From Polyangiaceae bacterium (GTDB lineage Bacteria; Myxococcota_A; Polyangia; Polyangiales; Polyangiaceae), in contig JABFXY010000065.1 of NCBI GenBank assembly GCA_013361525.1, positions 1-64,000 on the forward strand: 64,000 nucleotides of DNA, in the 5' to 3' direction. The notes under the pieces were generated by a model. It was not told where the DNA came from. It made no database searches and saw nothing but the letters and a program-made list of their open reading frames with translations. The position numbers and the translations under genes are program-made. Below are positions 45,720 through 53,512 of this stretch, piece by piece (position 1 is the first letter of the stretch; every line of letters starts with the position of its first letter).

Positions 45720-46757
45720 ATGCAATCAATCGGGCCGGGAACTGTGCATTACGTGGGCCTCGAGCCGGCGACGCCCGGCACATCGGGGGCGCTATGCCTG
45801 ACCGACGGCGTGTTGGAGATCCGGTGGCATGGCGCCGTGACGGAGAGGTACAAGGTCCGCGCCGGGGACATGCTGCTCGTCGAGGACGGCGCGAGCGTCC
45901 TTGCCGAGACGCGGCTCACCGCCGCCGAGCCGCGGCTTCGTCGCAAGCTTTTCGCGCGGATCCCCGCTGACGAGACGGCGATCGTCCATTTCAACGAGCC
46001 CACCGTCTCCGTACTGGATGAGATAACGGGGCTGGAGACGCACGGATTCGCGAGCGGCGATGACGACGTGACGCTCGAGCTTCGCAATGACGACGGTGTG
46101 CTGCTTCAGTCGGGCAGGTTGGTGCGCCGCGCGCTTTTGCGGGTGGCGGAAGGCGACCGAATCGAGCAGGGACGCTTGATCGCGGAGATCCCCTTCGATT
46201 CGTACGACAGGATGTACGGAGGTGCCGAAGAATTCGCGGACTTCTTCAAAGCCGCGCCCATCGGCCGCGGGCCGCACGCGGCGCTCGCTCCGTTCGCAGG
46301 AACAGTCGTCGCTATCGAGCCGAAATGGATTGTCGTGCAGGACCGGTCAGAGCGCGCCGTTCGTGTTCGCATTCCGAATTGCGCGTATGTCCGCGCTCGG
46401 GCCGGCGACGACGTTCGCCCCGGCGATGTCCTTGCAGGCCACGAGCGCAGCCACGAGCGCCTCCTTCGCGTCTGGGGAGAGGAACGACTGGCCGCACACC
46501 TCATGCAAGAGCTCGAGATCGAGCTCGCGCGCCGTCGCATTCGCGTCGCTCGTCCGTTTCTCGCAATGGCGATATCGGCAATGCTCGGCTGGCGGCGCGT
46601 CGTCGAGCCGGGTGACACGGGCGTACGCCGGCATCGCGTGATATCGCGCGCGGCCTTCGAAAAGCTTCAGGAGGAGACAGCAGGGCGCGGTGGTCGATTG
46701 GCGACGGCGAAGCCGATGATTCGCGGGATTAGGGCCGTGCGACGGACGCAGGGATAG
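45720..46757 (+). CDS. RNA polymerase beta' (RpoC)-like paralogue, C-terminal part
   Basis: The 345-residue protein starts 8 bases after the previous stop, with GAGGGAAG before the ATG. It continues the beta' alignment: VAEGDRIEQGRLIAEIPFD (beta' ...GDVIARIPRE), YGGAEEFADFFKAAPIGRGP (beta' ITGGLPRVADLFEARRPK), APFAGTVVAIEP and AGDDVRPGDVLAG. Then come LLRVWGEERLAAHLMQELEI, RRRIRVARPFLAMAISAMLG and VVEPGDT, matching the VNEVQDVYRLQGV...RQML segment. It stops near the GITKASL position, so roughly the last 150 residues of beta', including the conserved SFISAASFQ region, are lacking. The N-terminal 130 residues match beta' weakly. With its partner it forms a split, catalytically incomplete beta' half. 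Role unknown. Confidence 0.82.
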   Translation: MQSIGPGTVHYVGLEPATPGTSGALCLTDGVLEIRWHGAVTERYKVRAGDMLLVEDGASVLAETRLTAAEPRLRRKLFARIPADETAIVHFNEPTVSVLDEITGLETHGFASGDDDVTLELRNDDGVLLQSGRLVRRALLRVAEGDRIEQGRLIAEIPFDSYDRMYGGAEEFADFFKAAPIGRGPHAALAPFAGTVVAIEPKWIVVQDRSERAVRVRIPNCAYVRARAGDDVRPGDVLAGHERSHERLLRVWGEERLAAHLMQELEIELARRRIRVARPFLAMAISAMLGWRRVVEPGDTGVRRHRVISRAAFEKLQEETAGRGGRLATAKPMIRGIRAVRRTQG

Positions 46758-47619
46758 CGACCTCTCCCTCGTTCGGGACCAGGAGCCGACCGGCCGAAAT
46801 CTCGGCTGCCATTGCGTCCCGGAGCGCCGACTTCGTGAGCACGCAATGGTTGATCGCGTCCATATGAACTGCCACGACGGTGCTGCCCGGCCACGTCTGC
46901 ACCATCTCTTTCAGCTCACCCCTCGTGAGGGTCATCGTGACGCCGGGAGCGAGGACTGGATTCGGCTTGGAGAATTGGCATTCGCCGGTGTTCGCGACGA
47001 TGACGTTCGGACGTGACTTCTCGATGCTCGCCTTCAGCTTTTCGTCGAGGATGGCGTCCCCGGTGATGAACATGGAGTCGTTCTTCGTCCGCAGGAGGTA
47101 CGACGAGGATTCGCCGAACGGGGGCGCCCCGGTTGCACCCGGATAGTGGCTCGCGGGGAAACGCGAAATCACGATCCCACGCCAGGAGACCTCGTCAACC
47201 ACCACCTTGAGGTTCGTAAATCCCTTTTTGCGAAGCCCTTCTTCGTCGTACGGCTGGCAGAAGATGAGCGTGTCCTTGGGAAGGATCCGCTCGGCCTCTT
47301 TGTCGAAGTGGTCCGGATGGTCGTGCGTGATCAACACCGCGTCGATGCTGCCGATGAGCCGATGCTTGTCGACCGGCAATGGGATCATCGGGATCTTCTT
47401 GTCGTTGGAGAAGAAGATCGGCTCCTCGGTCCCTTGGTCCGCGACAATGGGATCGACGAGGAGGGTGACGCTCCCGTCCCCGTCGCCATAGGTAATCTCG
47501 GTCGTGGCGCTCCGGATCAATCGAAGCTCCATCTCCGCAGCGCGGTCCTGTTTGGCGCTCCCCGCGCACCCGAAAGCCGTTACCGCGCACAAGGCCGCCG
47601 CCCCGAATCGTGTTCTCAT
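46729..47619 (-). CDS. metallo-beta-lactamase-fold lipoprotein
   Basis: The 296-residue protein has a signal peptide ending in AFGC (start 47619) and an MBL-fold domain of the UlaG/ComEC-like single-domain type: DAVLITHDHPDHFDKEAERI, ISRFPASHYPGATGAPPFGE, SMFITGDAIL and TVVAVHMDAINHC. The HxHxDH motif and the later His and Asp provide a metal site. Such proteins hydrolyse lactones, phosphodiesters or related bonds, and the substrate here is unknown. It converges with, and overlaps by 29 bases, the RpoC-like C-terminal gene, and diverges from the LysR gene through a short region containing a palindrome. Confidence 0.88.
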   Translation of the reverse strand: MRTRFGAAALCAVTAFGCAGSAKQDRAAEMELRLIRSATTEITYGDGDGSVTLLVDPIVADQGTEEPIFFSNDKKIPMIPLPVDKHRLIGSIDAVLITHDHPDHFDKEAERILPKDTLIFCQPYDEEGLRKKGFTNLKVVVDEVSWRGIVISRFPASHYPGATGAPPFGESSSYLLRTKNDSMFITGDAILDEKLKASIEKSRPNVIVANTGECQFSKPNPVLAPGVTMTLTRGELKEMVQTWPGSTVVAVHMDAINHCVLTKSALRDAMAAEISAGRLLVPNEGEVAIPASVARP

Positions 47620-47682
47620 GCTGTCGTCCTCTTTTCGCGGCAGAACGTGATGCCACGAGCGGCTCTGGACAATCGGCACATC

Positions 47683-47699
47683 TTGGACAGACTGTCCAA
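47683..47699. promoter_or_regulatory. perfect palindrome between MBL lipoprotein and LysR genes
   Basis: TTGGACAG and its exact inverse CTGTCCAA flank a single A. A related half-site, CTGGACAAT, lies 20 bases upstream at 47664-47672. The site fits a LysR-type operator controlling the divergent MBL gene and its own gene. It overlaps the outermost possible start codon (47699) of the regulator. Confidence 0.6.
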
Positions 47700-47710
47700 T
47701 GGTGAGCACA

Positions 47711-48616
47711 ATGCAGATCGCCGATCTCGGCGCCATCTGGGTCTTCGCGAAGGTCGTCGAGCTGAGGAGCTTTCGCGCCGCGGCGCAGGCGCTCGGCGCT
47801 CCGCCGTCGACGGTGAGCCACAAGGTTGCCCAGCTCGAAGACCGCCTCGGGGTTCGGCTGATCGAGCGCACCACGCGCGCGCTTCGCCTGACGGAAGCAG
47901 GGGCCGCCTACCACCGGCAGGTCGTCCCCGCGCTCGAAGCGCTGACGGACGCGGAGCGCTCGCTCTTCGATACCCAAGCGGCGCCGCGAGGCACCCTGCG
48001 AATTTCCGCGCCCAGCGAGTTCGCTCACCTCGCGCTCGGCTCGGTGGTCGCCGAGACCATGCGCCGTCACCCATCGCTCAAGATGCAGGTCGAGCTCACC
48101 GACCGCGTCGTCGATCTGGTCGAAGAGGGATTCGACGCGGCGCTTCGCCGCGGTCCACTTCAGGATTCGACGCTCTTCTCACGCAAGATTGGCCCGTCGT
48201 GGCGCCTCGGGCTGTATGCGAGCCGCGATTACCTCCAGCGGCGCGGCGAGCCGAGAAAACCCGAAGATCTTCTCGAGCACGACTGCCTCGTCATGACCGG
48301 GCTGCACAACCCTGCGAGGTGGACGTTTCGGCGCGGGCGGAAGCGAATCACGGTCGATGTGCGCGCGCGCGCAAAGGCCAACAGCTTTCAACTATTGAGC
48401 GAGCTGGCTGTCGCCGGCCAGGGAATCGCGCGCGTGCCAGAGCTCGTCGGCGAGCGTGCCGCGCCGCGGGGCGCGTTGCGCAGCGTTCTCGACGAATATG
48501 GCGACGAGCCTTTCGAGTTTCACCTGGTGTATCCGAGCGCGCGCCACGCGTCGCCCAAACTGCGGGCGCTTCTCGAGACATTCGAGGACGCGCATGCGGG
48601 ACGAAATGAGGGTTGA
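47711..48616 (+). CDS. LysR-family transcriptional regulator
   Basis: The 301-residue protein has the N-terminal winged helix-turn-helix typical of LysR regulators (FAKVVELRSFRAAAQALGAP, PSTVSHKVAQLEDRLGVRL, RTTRALRLTEAG). The periplasmic-binding-type effector domain includes GTLRISAPSEFAHLALG and VDLVEEGFDAALRRG, as in the AaeR/DmlR-like branch. I prefer the ATG at 47711, preceded by GGTGAG, because it leaves the palindrome at 47683-47699 intact upstream; a start at 47699 would add four residues. The divergent MBL lipoprotein gene is the obvious target, as LysR genes commonly control their divergent neighbour. The inducer is unknown. Confidence 0.9.
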   Translation: MQIADLGAIWVFAKVVELRSFRAAAQALGAPPSTVSHKVAQLEDRLGVRLIERTTRALRLTEAGAAYHRQVVPALEALTDAERSLFDTQAAPRGTLRISAPSEFAHLALGSVVAETMRRHPSLKMQVELTDRVVDLVEEGFDAALRRGPLQDSTLFSRKIGPSWRLGLYASRDYLQRRGEPRKPEDLLEHDCLVMTGLHNPARWTFRRGRKRITVDVRARAKANSFQLLSELAVAGQGIARVPELVGERAAPRGALRSVLDEYGDEPFEFHLVYPSARHASPKLRALLETFEDAHAGRNEG

Positions 48617-48650
48617 GCGCGAGGCCGGCGTGGGGGCACACTCTCCGCCG

Positions 48651-50135
48651 ATGACCGCTCTCGTGCGCGCATTATCCCTGATCGCCTTCGGGTCTTCCGC
48701 CGGCTGTGTGCTCTTGGACGGGACGCTGTTCGAGACGGCGGACGGCGGAAACGCCGCCGATGGTGGAAACGGTGGTCAGACGACCGCCGGCGGCGCCGAC
48801 CAAGGTGGTGGCGGCGCGAACGGTGGGTCGGGGGGCGAAGGGGCGTCGACGCCGGGGCCCGAATGGCTCGTCGGCGCCGATGTCCTCGACGTGCCGGTTC
48901 GGTTCCTCGACATCGACGTGAGCGACGAGCAGATCATCGTGGCCGGCATCGCTCAGGGAACGACCGGCGGCAGCGGGAAGTTCTCGCTTGGTGGGGCATG
49001 CGCGAACGTCGCGGCACCGGAGGGATTTACGCCGTTCGTTGCGTTCTACGACGATAACGGCGCGTGTCAGCGTGTCGTTATCATCGACGACGCGCACGAT
49101 GGGTCCAGGCCGCGGAGCGTCTCGGTAACGCGGGGCCTCGATACCGACTCGGCGTTCATCGGCGTCACGCACGAGAATCGCTCGAAAATTTACCAGATCA
49201 TGACCGGCGGCCTCTTCGGCGACGCCATCGACTTTGGTCCGAACGCCGCGGTCAATGACCTCGCTCTCGGTGAGGAAGGACTCCTCGTCGCGGGGTGGAA
49301 GCTCGAAGGCAACGCGCAGCCGTGCGAGTGGAATTTCGTCGACGGCGCGACCCGTGCATCAATGCTCCTCAAGTTCAATCCCACTGACTTGGAATGCCAG
49401 GGCCTCGTGGCCGCACTCAACATCAACGTGGAGGAGGTGAACGACGAGCTCATCCACGTCTCCGCCGCCGGAGCGAACAACATCTATACAACCGGATTCG
49501 TCGCGAACGGGGCGACGGTTTCGCCCCCCTCGCCCTGCGTGGACTGCGTATTCGCCGGCCCACTCGGCCAACCGTACGTGATCCAGAATCTGCTGCCCGA
49601 GCCGGATTGTGCATATCCCCCCGTCGTCGTGGGCTCGGGGGAAGCGTGGACCACGCAGGTTCCCTGTAACGGCGTGGGCGATGTTCATTTGGTCGACATG
49701 ACCTCGGGCAACGCAAGCTCGGCGCTCGATACCGCCGGGGCGCGTGCGTACTCGATGGCGTTGACCTCGACGTTCGCCTACGGCGCGGGCGAGGCCGATC
49801 TCTTGCGCGACGCAGGCGCAAACACCTACGGGTTCGTCGCGCGCGCGTCGACCGACGTGCTGCAGCCCGCCCAAGGCTTCTTCCTCTATCGGATGCCCGA
49901 GGCAGGCTTCGCAGCGCAATCGGAGATCAGAGGCGTCGCTGCGCGCGGCAATGCAATCGTCATTGCAGGCACCTATTCGGGCGAGACCGCCTGCGACACC
50001 TGTGACGACGTCATGGTCAGCTTGAACGGCCCTGATGGCTGGCCGGTGGTCGAGGGCAATGTTGTCGGCTGCGCCGGTCCGCTCTGCGGACCCTTTCTGG
50101 CGCTCTGGCAGCCCGGGCCGCTGGACAATCCCTGA
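48651..50135 (+). CDS. exported lipoprotein with propeller-like body
   Basis: The 494-residue protein starts with MTALVRALSLIAFGSSAGC (lipobox SAGC) and a Gly/Ala/Asn linker to about residue 62. The rest is a beta-rich body with propeller-like repeats (FLDIDVSDEQIIVAGIAQGT, DLALGEEGLLVAGWKLEGN, NNIYTTGFVANG, IRGVAARGNAIVIAGTYSGE) and several Cys. This type, which resembles the SBBP/beta-propeller lipoproteins, is common in myxobacteria. Ligand unknown. It converges on the next lipoprotein gene across a perfect hairpin. Confidence 0.8.
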   Translation: MTALVRALSLIAFGSSAGCVLLDGTLFETADGGNAADGGNGGQTTAGGADQGGGGANGGSGGEGASTPGPEWLVGADVLDVPVRFLDIDVSDEQIIVAGIAQGTTGGSGKFSLGGACANVAAPEGFTPFVAFYDDNGACQRVVIIDDAHDGSRPRSVSVTRGLDTDSAFIGVTHENRSKIYQIMTGGLFGDAIDFGPNAAVNDLALGEEGLLVAGWKLEGNAQPCEWNFVDGATRASMLLKFNPTDLECQGLVAALNINVEEVNDELIHVSAAGANNIYTTGFVANGATVSPPSPCVDCVFAGPLGQPYVIQNLLPEPDCAYPPVVVGSGEAWTTQVPCNGVGDVHLVDMTSGNASSALDTAGARAYSMALTSTFAYGAGEADLLRDAGANTYGFVARASTDVLQPAQGFFLYRMPEAGFAAQSEIRGVAARGNAIVIAGTYSGETACDTCDDVMVSLNGPDGWPVVEGNVVGCAGPLCGPFLALWQPGPLDNP

Positions 50136-50150
50136 TTGGTCTCGGCGCGA

Positions 50151-50171
50151 GCGCCGTGAATTTCACGGCGC
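50151..50171. terminator. perfect hairpin between convergent lipoprotein genes
   Basis: GCGCCGTGAA (50151-50160) and its exact complement (50162-50171) flank a single T. It overlaps the minus-strand stop at 50163 and lies 15 bases after the plus-strand stop. It may terminate both transcripts, although it has no U-tract. Confidence 0.55.
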
Positions 50172-51185
50172 GATATCGTATCCCCGCCAATCCCCTTGTG
50201 AGTCGTCGAGCACCCAGACCTTCCCCTGCGCGAAGCTGAAGCTCAGGTGCGAGTCGAAGTCGGTGGTGCCGGCGCCGTTGAGGACGGCGGTCGCGACGCG
50301 AACGCCATTCGTGTCCCAGGCGGAGAGCACGGTCTCCGAATAGGTGAGGTAATGACCGTACGCCCAGGCGACCCGGCGGCTCGCCGGATAGACAGCCTCG
50401 CTGCTCACCGTGCCGTATCCCTGCAGGCTAATGCTCGGCAGCGCCTGTCCAGCCGAGTTCCATCGTTGGAGGGTTCCGTCGGCTTGGCCGATGTATTCGG
50501 AGTGGTCCGCGTCCCAAACGATGGCCATCATGGTCGGCGGGTTCCCACCGGCGAGCGTCGCTGGGGCCGACCACTGTCCCGGCGCGTATTGCATGCTGAC
50601 GACGTTCCACGTGAGCTCGCGCCCGAACACGGGCCCCACGCCGTCGCCCTTCGTGTAAACCGAGCTGAAACCGACGCCGGGCTCATAACTCGCAATGTAT
50701 TCGCCGGCACCGTCGTATTGGACTTCCGTAAACCCACCGAGGTTGCCGTCGCCGGTAACCCAAAATGAAGTCCCATCCCACGCAATCCCGGTCGGCGTAT
50801 AGATGACCGAGTGGTTCGGAAAGACCATGACGGGGTCGTAACTGGCATTCGACAAAATGCCGGGCCCCTGTCCGCCCGCGCCACCATCACCCATTCCACC
50901 CGAACCATCACCGCCAGAGCCGTCGCCACCAGCTCCGCCACCACTCCCGCCGTCGCCGACGCTTCCACCCGCGGCATCGCCGCCGTTGCCGCCTACGCCG
51001 TTACCTCCGGAAGCCGCACCGCCGACATCGCCTCCACCGGCGGTCGCATCTCCGCCCTCTGCGCTGCCGCCTGAGCTCGGTGACGAGCTGCCGCCATTGC
51101 CGCCATTTCCGCCGGTTTGCTGGTCGTCTCCGCATCCGCCGAAAGCCAGCGCCGTGACGAGAATTATGCTGCTGATGGCGCGCAT
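50163..51185 (-). CDS. Gly-rich-linker lipoprotein with propeller-like domain
   Basis: The 340-residue protein has a signal peptide ending in AFGGC (start 51185) and a Gly/Ser/Ala/Asp linker of about 90 residues. A beta-propeller-like domain follows: TPTGIAWDGTSFWVTGDGNL, EVQYDGAGEYIASYEP, MAIVWDADHSEYIGQADGTL, AWAYGHYLTYSETVLSAWD. The repeats with W/F aromatic caps resemble quinoprotein or NHL blades, but no cofactor site is visible. It should be surface- or periplasm-located. It diverges from the first V4R-like gene with an 89-base gap. Confidence 0.8.
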   Translation of the reverse strand: MRAISSIILVTALAFGGCGDDQQTGGNGGNGGSSSPSSGGSAEGGDATAGGGDVGGAASGGNGVGGNGGDAAGGSVGDGGSGGGAGGDGSGGDGSGGMGDGGAGGQGPGILSNASYDPVMVFPNHSVIYTPTGIAWDGTSFWVTGDGNLGGFTEVQYDGAGEYIASYEPGVGFSSVYTKGDGVGPVFGRELTWNVVSMQYAPGQWSAPATLAGGNPPTMMAIVWDADHSEYIGQADGTLQRWNSAGQALPSISLQGYGTVSSEAVYPASRRVAWAYGHYLTYSETVLSAWDTNGVRVATAVLNGAGTTDFDSHLSFSFAQGKVWVLDDSQGDWRGYDIAP

Positions 51186-51274
51186 CACGAATCCATACAC
51201 TCGACCGATTCAAGAATCAAGCGCTTCACGATTCGCCTTGCAGAGGGCCGCGCCCGGGCGATACCACGATTGGA

Positions 51275-51856
51275 ATGAACTCGAGCGCGTACGCGAACTT
51301 CGATGTGTGGGGCGTCTCTCTGCTCGGACAAGTTCATGCCTTCAAGCAGTACCCCACCGTTCTCGACAAGCTCCTCAAGCGTACGGGAATCACGGATAAC
51401 TTCGATCCCGCGTTCCTGGCGACGCACTGGATTCCGATGCAGCGTTGGTGGCAGCTCCAACACGAGCTCGTCGCCGAGGTCGGAGCGAGCACCTCCTATT
51501 CGGCCGGCCGCAAGATCGCCGAAGCCGCGCCGCTGCCGCCGGAGATCGACAACATCCGAGCAGTCCTGTCGGCGGTCGACGCCTCCTATCACATGCATCA
51601 TCGAAAAGACGGCAACGTCATGTTCGATCCGTCGACGGGGACGATGTTGGAAGGGATCGGTCACTACCGCTGCGAGCTCCACGAGGCGCAAACATCAGCG
51701 ACCATGACGCTCGACAACCCGTACTCCTGCGACCTCGACCGCGGCATCCTCACCGGCTTCGGCGCGCGCTTCGAGCCGGCCGTCTCGGTCACACATATGG
51801 AAGGTGGCTGCCGCAAGAAGGGCGACAACGCCTGCCAGTACCTCGTGCAGTGGTAA
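51275..51856 (+). CDS. V4R-like putative sensor protein 1 of the partner-switching locus
   Basis: The 193-residue protein is a close paralogue of the gene at 53513; more than half the residues look identical. The C-terminal half carries SYHMHHRKDGNVMFDPSTG, HYRCELHE, DNPYSCDLDRGILTGFGARF and a final CRKKGDNACQYLVQW. The C-x3-GD-x2-C ending is characteristic of V4R/XylR-N-type small-ligand domains. No signal peptide or membrane segment is present. The clustering with STAS, phosphatase and HATPase genes suggests that it senses a small molecule or redox state for the stressosome-like switch. This is inference; no ligand is visible. Confidence 0.75.
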   Translation: MNSSAYANFDVWGVSLLGQVHAFKQYPTVLDKLLKRTGITDNFDPAFLATHWIPMQRWWQLQHELVAEVGASTSYSAGRKIAEAAPLPPEIDNIRAVLSAVDASYHMHHRKDGNVMFDPSTGTMLEGIGHYRCELHEAQTSATMTLDNPYSCDLDRGILTGFGARFEPAVSVTHMEGGCRKKGDNACQYLVQW

Positions 51857-51882
51857 CGCTGCGCCTCAGGTAATGGTGCGCC

Positions 51883-52455
51883 TCAACCCTTCACGTCGAT
51901 GACTGCGACGGTCGCGTCATCCTGGTAGCGTCGATGTTGTCTCATGAGCTCGTCGCACGCAGCGAGGCCGACCCGACCAGACGCGTCCGAGGCCCGAAGT
52001 GACGGAGAGACGCCGTCGGAGAACATCACGAGCCGTTCGCCCTGTTGCAGGGGCGCCTCGAAAACCCGCATGTTCCGCAGACGCGATCCGAGGATGCCGG
52101 GCGTGTTCATGACGGGAATGCGGTCGAGGAGAGAGCGCAGCTCGATGTTGCCGACGGAGCAGGCAGTCATGCGTGAGCCGTCGGGCCGGATGACGCAAAT
52201 CATGGCCGCCGCACCCCGCGTACCGTGGAGACGCCCATGCAAGCCTTCGACGATCGAGCCGACGGAGCTCAGGTCGCTGACGGCCTCGAGGTAGGCAACG
52301 CCGACCGACGCCGTTTCGGCAGCGGCGGTACCGTGACCCAAGGCATCGATGACGGCGACGAGAAGCACGCCGCCGACCCTTCGGATCACCACCGCATCGC
52401 CGTTATGGGTCTCGCCCGATTTCGGAACAGAGCGGTGGTACGCCTCGACTCTCAC
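51883..52455 (-). CDS. rsbX: RsbX-like PP2C-type serine phosphatase
   Basis: The 190-residue protein has the short PP2C/SpoIIE layout of RsbX: GDAVVIRRVGGVLLVAVIDA (the metal-binding Asp), LGHGTAAAETA and ERLVMFSDGVSPSL (second Asp), with DDATVAVIDV at the end. In Bacillus, RsbX dephosphorylates RsbS and RsbR to reset the stressosome. The GTG start at 52455 overlaps the stop of the RsbT-like gene as GTGA, so translation is coupled. There is no additional sensor domain, which fits RsbX rather than RsbU or RsbP. Confidence 0.87.
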   Translation of the reverse strand: MRVEAYHRSVPKSGETHNGDAVVIRRVGGVLLVAVIDALGHGTAAAETASVGVAYLEAVSDLSSVGSIVEGLHGRLHGTRGAAAMICVIRPDGSRMTACSVGNIELRSLLDRIPVMNTPGILGSRLRNMRVFEAPLQQGERLVMFSDGVSPSLRASDASGRVGLAACDELMRQHRRYQDDATVAVIDVKG

Positions 52456-53069
52456 CAACCTAATTCCGCCCGAATATCTGTGCCCGAAGGGCCGCTCTTG
52501 ATCTGGAAATCGTCGGAGAGGCGCTTCACACCGAGGATGCCCTTACCCAGCCCCGTCCGGCTCTGATAGGCGCCGGCGAGGATCTGATCGAGGTTCTTGA
52601 TGCCGCCGCCCGTGTCCTTGGCGCGAATGCAGATTCGGCGGGGGCTTGCGGTGACCTCGAGCTCCATACTGCCGCCTGAGGTGTAGCTGACGATGTTGCG
52701 CGTCAGCTCGCTCACGATGGTGACGCACTTCTGCGTTGCTACCGAGGAAATACCGAAATCGTTGCAGACGCGCTTCATGAGGAGGCGCGCGCGGCTCACG
52801 TCCGCCTCCTCCACGATGTCGAGCGAAAGGGCGCGCCGCTGGGAGAGGCCGCCGAGGGCGCCGAGCTCCGAACGAAGCTTTCCCTGATCGGGCCCATCGA
52901 CGAACAGCCGGATCGACGACTCGAGCTTCGCGATGACATCCGGGAGGTGGTGAAGCTGGAAGCTCTGCCGGCTGAGCCCGCAATCCGCGAGCGCGTGGTC
53001 GAGCGAGGTTTCGGCGAGCGTGCCCGGAAGGTACCGAAGAAGGATTGCGTGCACGTGATGGTGATTCAC
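52452..53069 (-). CDS. RsbT-like serine/threonine kinase with N-terminal extension
   Basis: The 205-residue protein has an HATPase domain at about 83-205. The N-box is ELTRNIVSYT (Glu121, Asn125), the G1 box KDTGGGIKNL and the G2 box GLGKGILGVKR. This is the RsbT pattern (GxGKGILGV), the kinase that phosphorylates RsbS and RsbR and then activates a phosphatase. The first 80 residues (RYLPGTLAETSLDHALADCG, QSFQLHHLPDVIAKLESSIR) are extra and may be a docking or regulatory module. The start is GTG with AAGGAG seven bases upstream. RsbX follows through a 4-base overlap. Confidence 0.87.
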   Translation of the reverse strand: MNHHHVHAILLRYLPGTLAETSLDHALADCGLSRQSFQLHHLPDVIAKLESSIRLFVDGPDQGKLRSELGALGGLSQRRALSLDIVEEADVSRARLLMKRVCNDFGISSVATQKCVTIVSELTRNIVSYTSGGSMELEVTASPRRICIRAKDTGGGIKNLDQILAGAYQSRTGLGKGILGVKRLSDDFQIKSGPSGTDIRAELGW

Positions 53070-53512
53070 GCGCAGGCTCCTTCATTTCGAGTGCGCGTAA
53101 GCACTCCACGCGTCACGGGCGACGTCATGCGATTTTCACGACTAGCGCTCTCTTCGCGCGTTGTCCATCGTGTCAGCACCATACGTGGGGGTGCGACCTT
53201 CCTGGCGCCAAAGTTCCAGGGGCCAAAAGTTCCTGGCCTCCAAAAGGTCCAGCCGCCCGTGTGCCGGCCGCATTGGGTTTCTATTCTGAAACGGCATCGG
53301 TGCCAGAACTTTCAATTTGGAAAGCGCGACGCGACGCCATAGCCACCTTTGGTGCCGAAAACGTTTGGCGCAGGAAAACGGCGCCGGTGCGAAACCGCTT
53401 CGGCTGATGCGTGGGCAGGCCGGGACCGGAGTGCGATGGCGGCGCTTTCCTCCGAGCGCCGCCGCAGATTCCGCTTGCCGACTGCCGTACGCGAGCAGTA
53501 CCAACGACAGTC
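53070..53512. other. divergent intergenic region of the stressosome-like locus
   Basis: These 443 bases lie between the RsbT-like gene (minus) and the second V4R-like gene (plus), and must hold promoters for both. No gene is seen. The region contains at least five variants of a CTTTGGCGCC-like motif: three in the block 53207-53252, then CCTTTGGTGCC at 53346-53356 and CGTTTGGCGCAGG at 53362-53374. I cannot place a promoter with confidence. Confidence 0.55.
53207..53252. repeat. three imperfect direct repeats, possible operators
   Basis: GCCAAAGTTCCAGG (53207-53220), GCCAAAAGTTCCTGG (53222-53236) and TCCAAAAGGTCCAG (53239-53252) repeat at 15-17-base intervals. They lie about 140-180 bases upstream of the RsbT-like start. 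The spacing is not a whole helical turn, and the factor that would bind is unknown. Confidence 0.55.

Noticed and set aside
44467..46757. Housekeeping rpoC broken by a frameshift
   Set aside because: The N-terminal half of beta' is absent upstream (a GNAT gene lies there on the other strand), rpoB is not nearby, and core motifs are degenerate rather than merely out of frame.
47146..48609. 487-residue plus-strand frame over the MBL and LysR genes
   Set aside because: It spans two real genes in another frame and is Arg-rich; LysR and MBL motifs are clear in the other frames.
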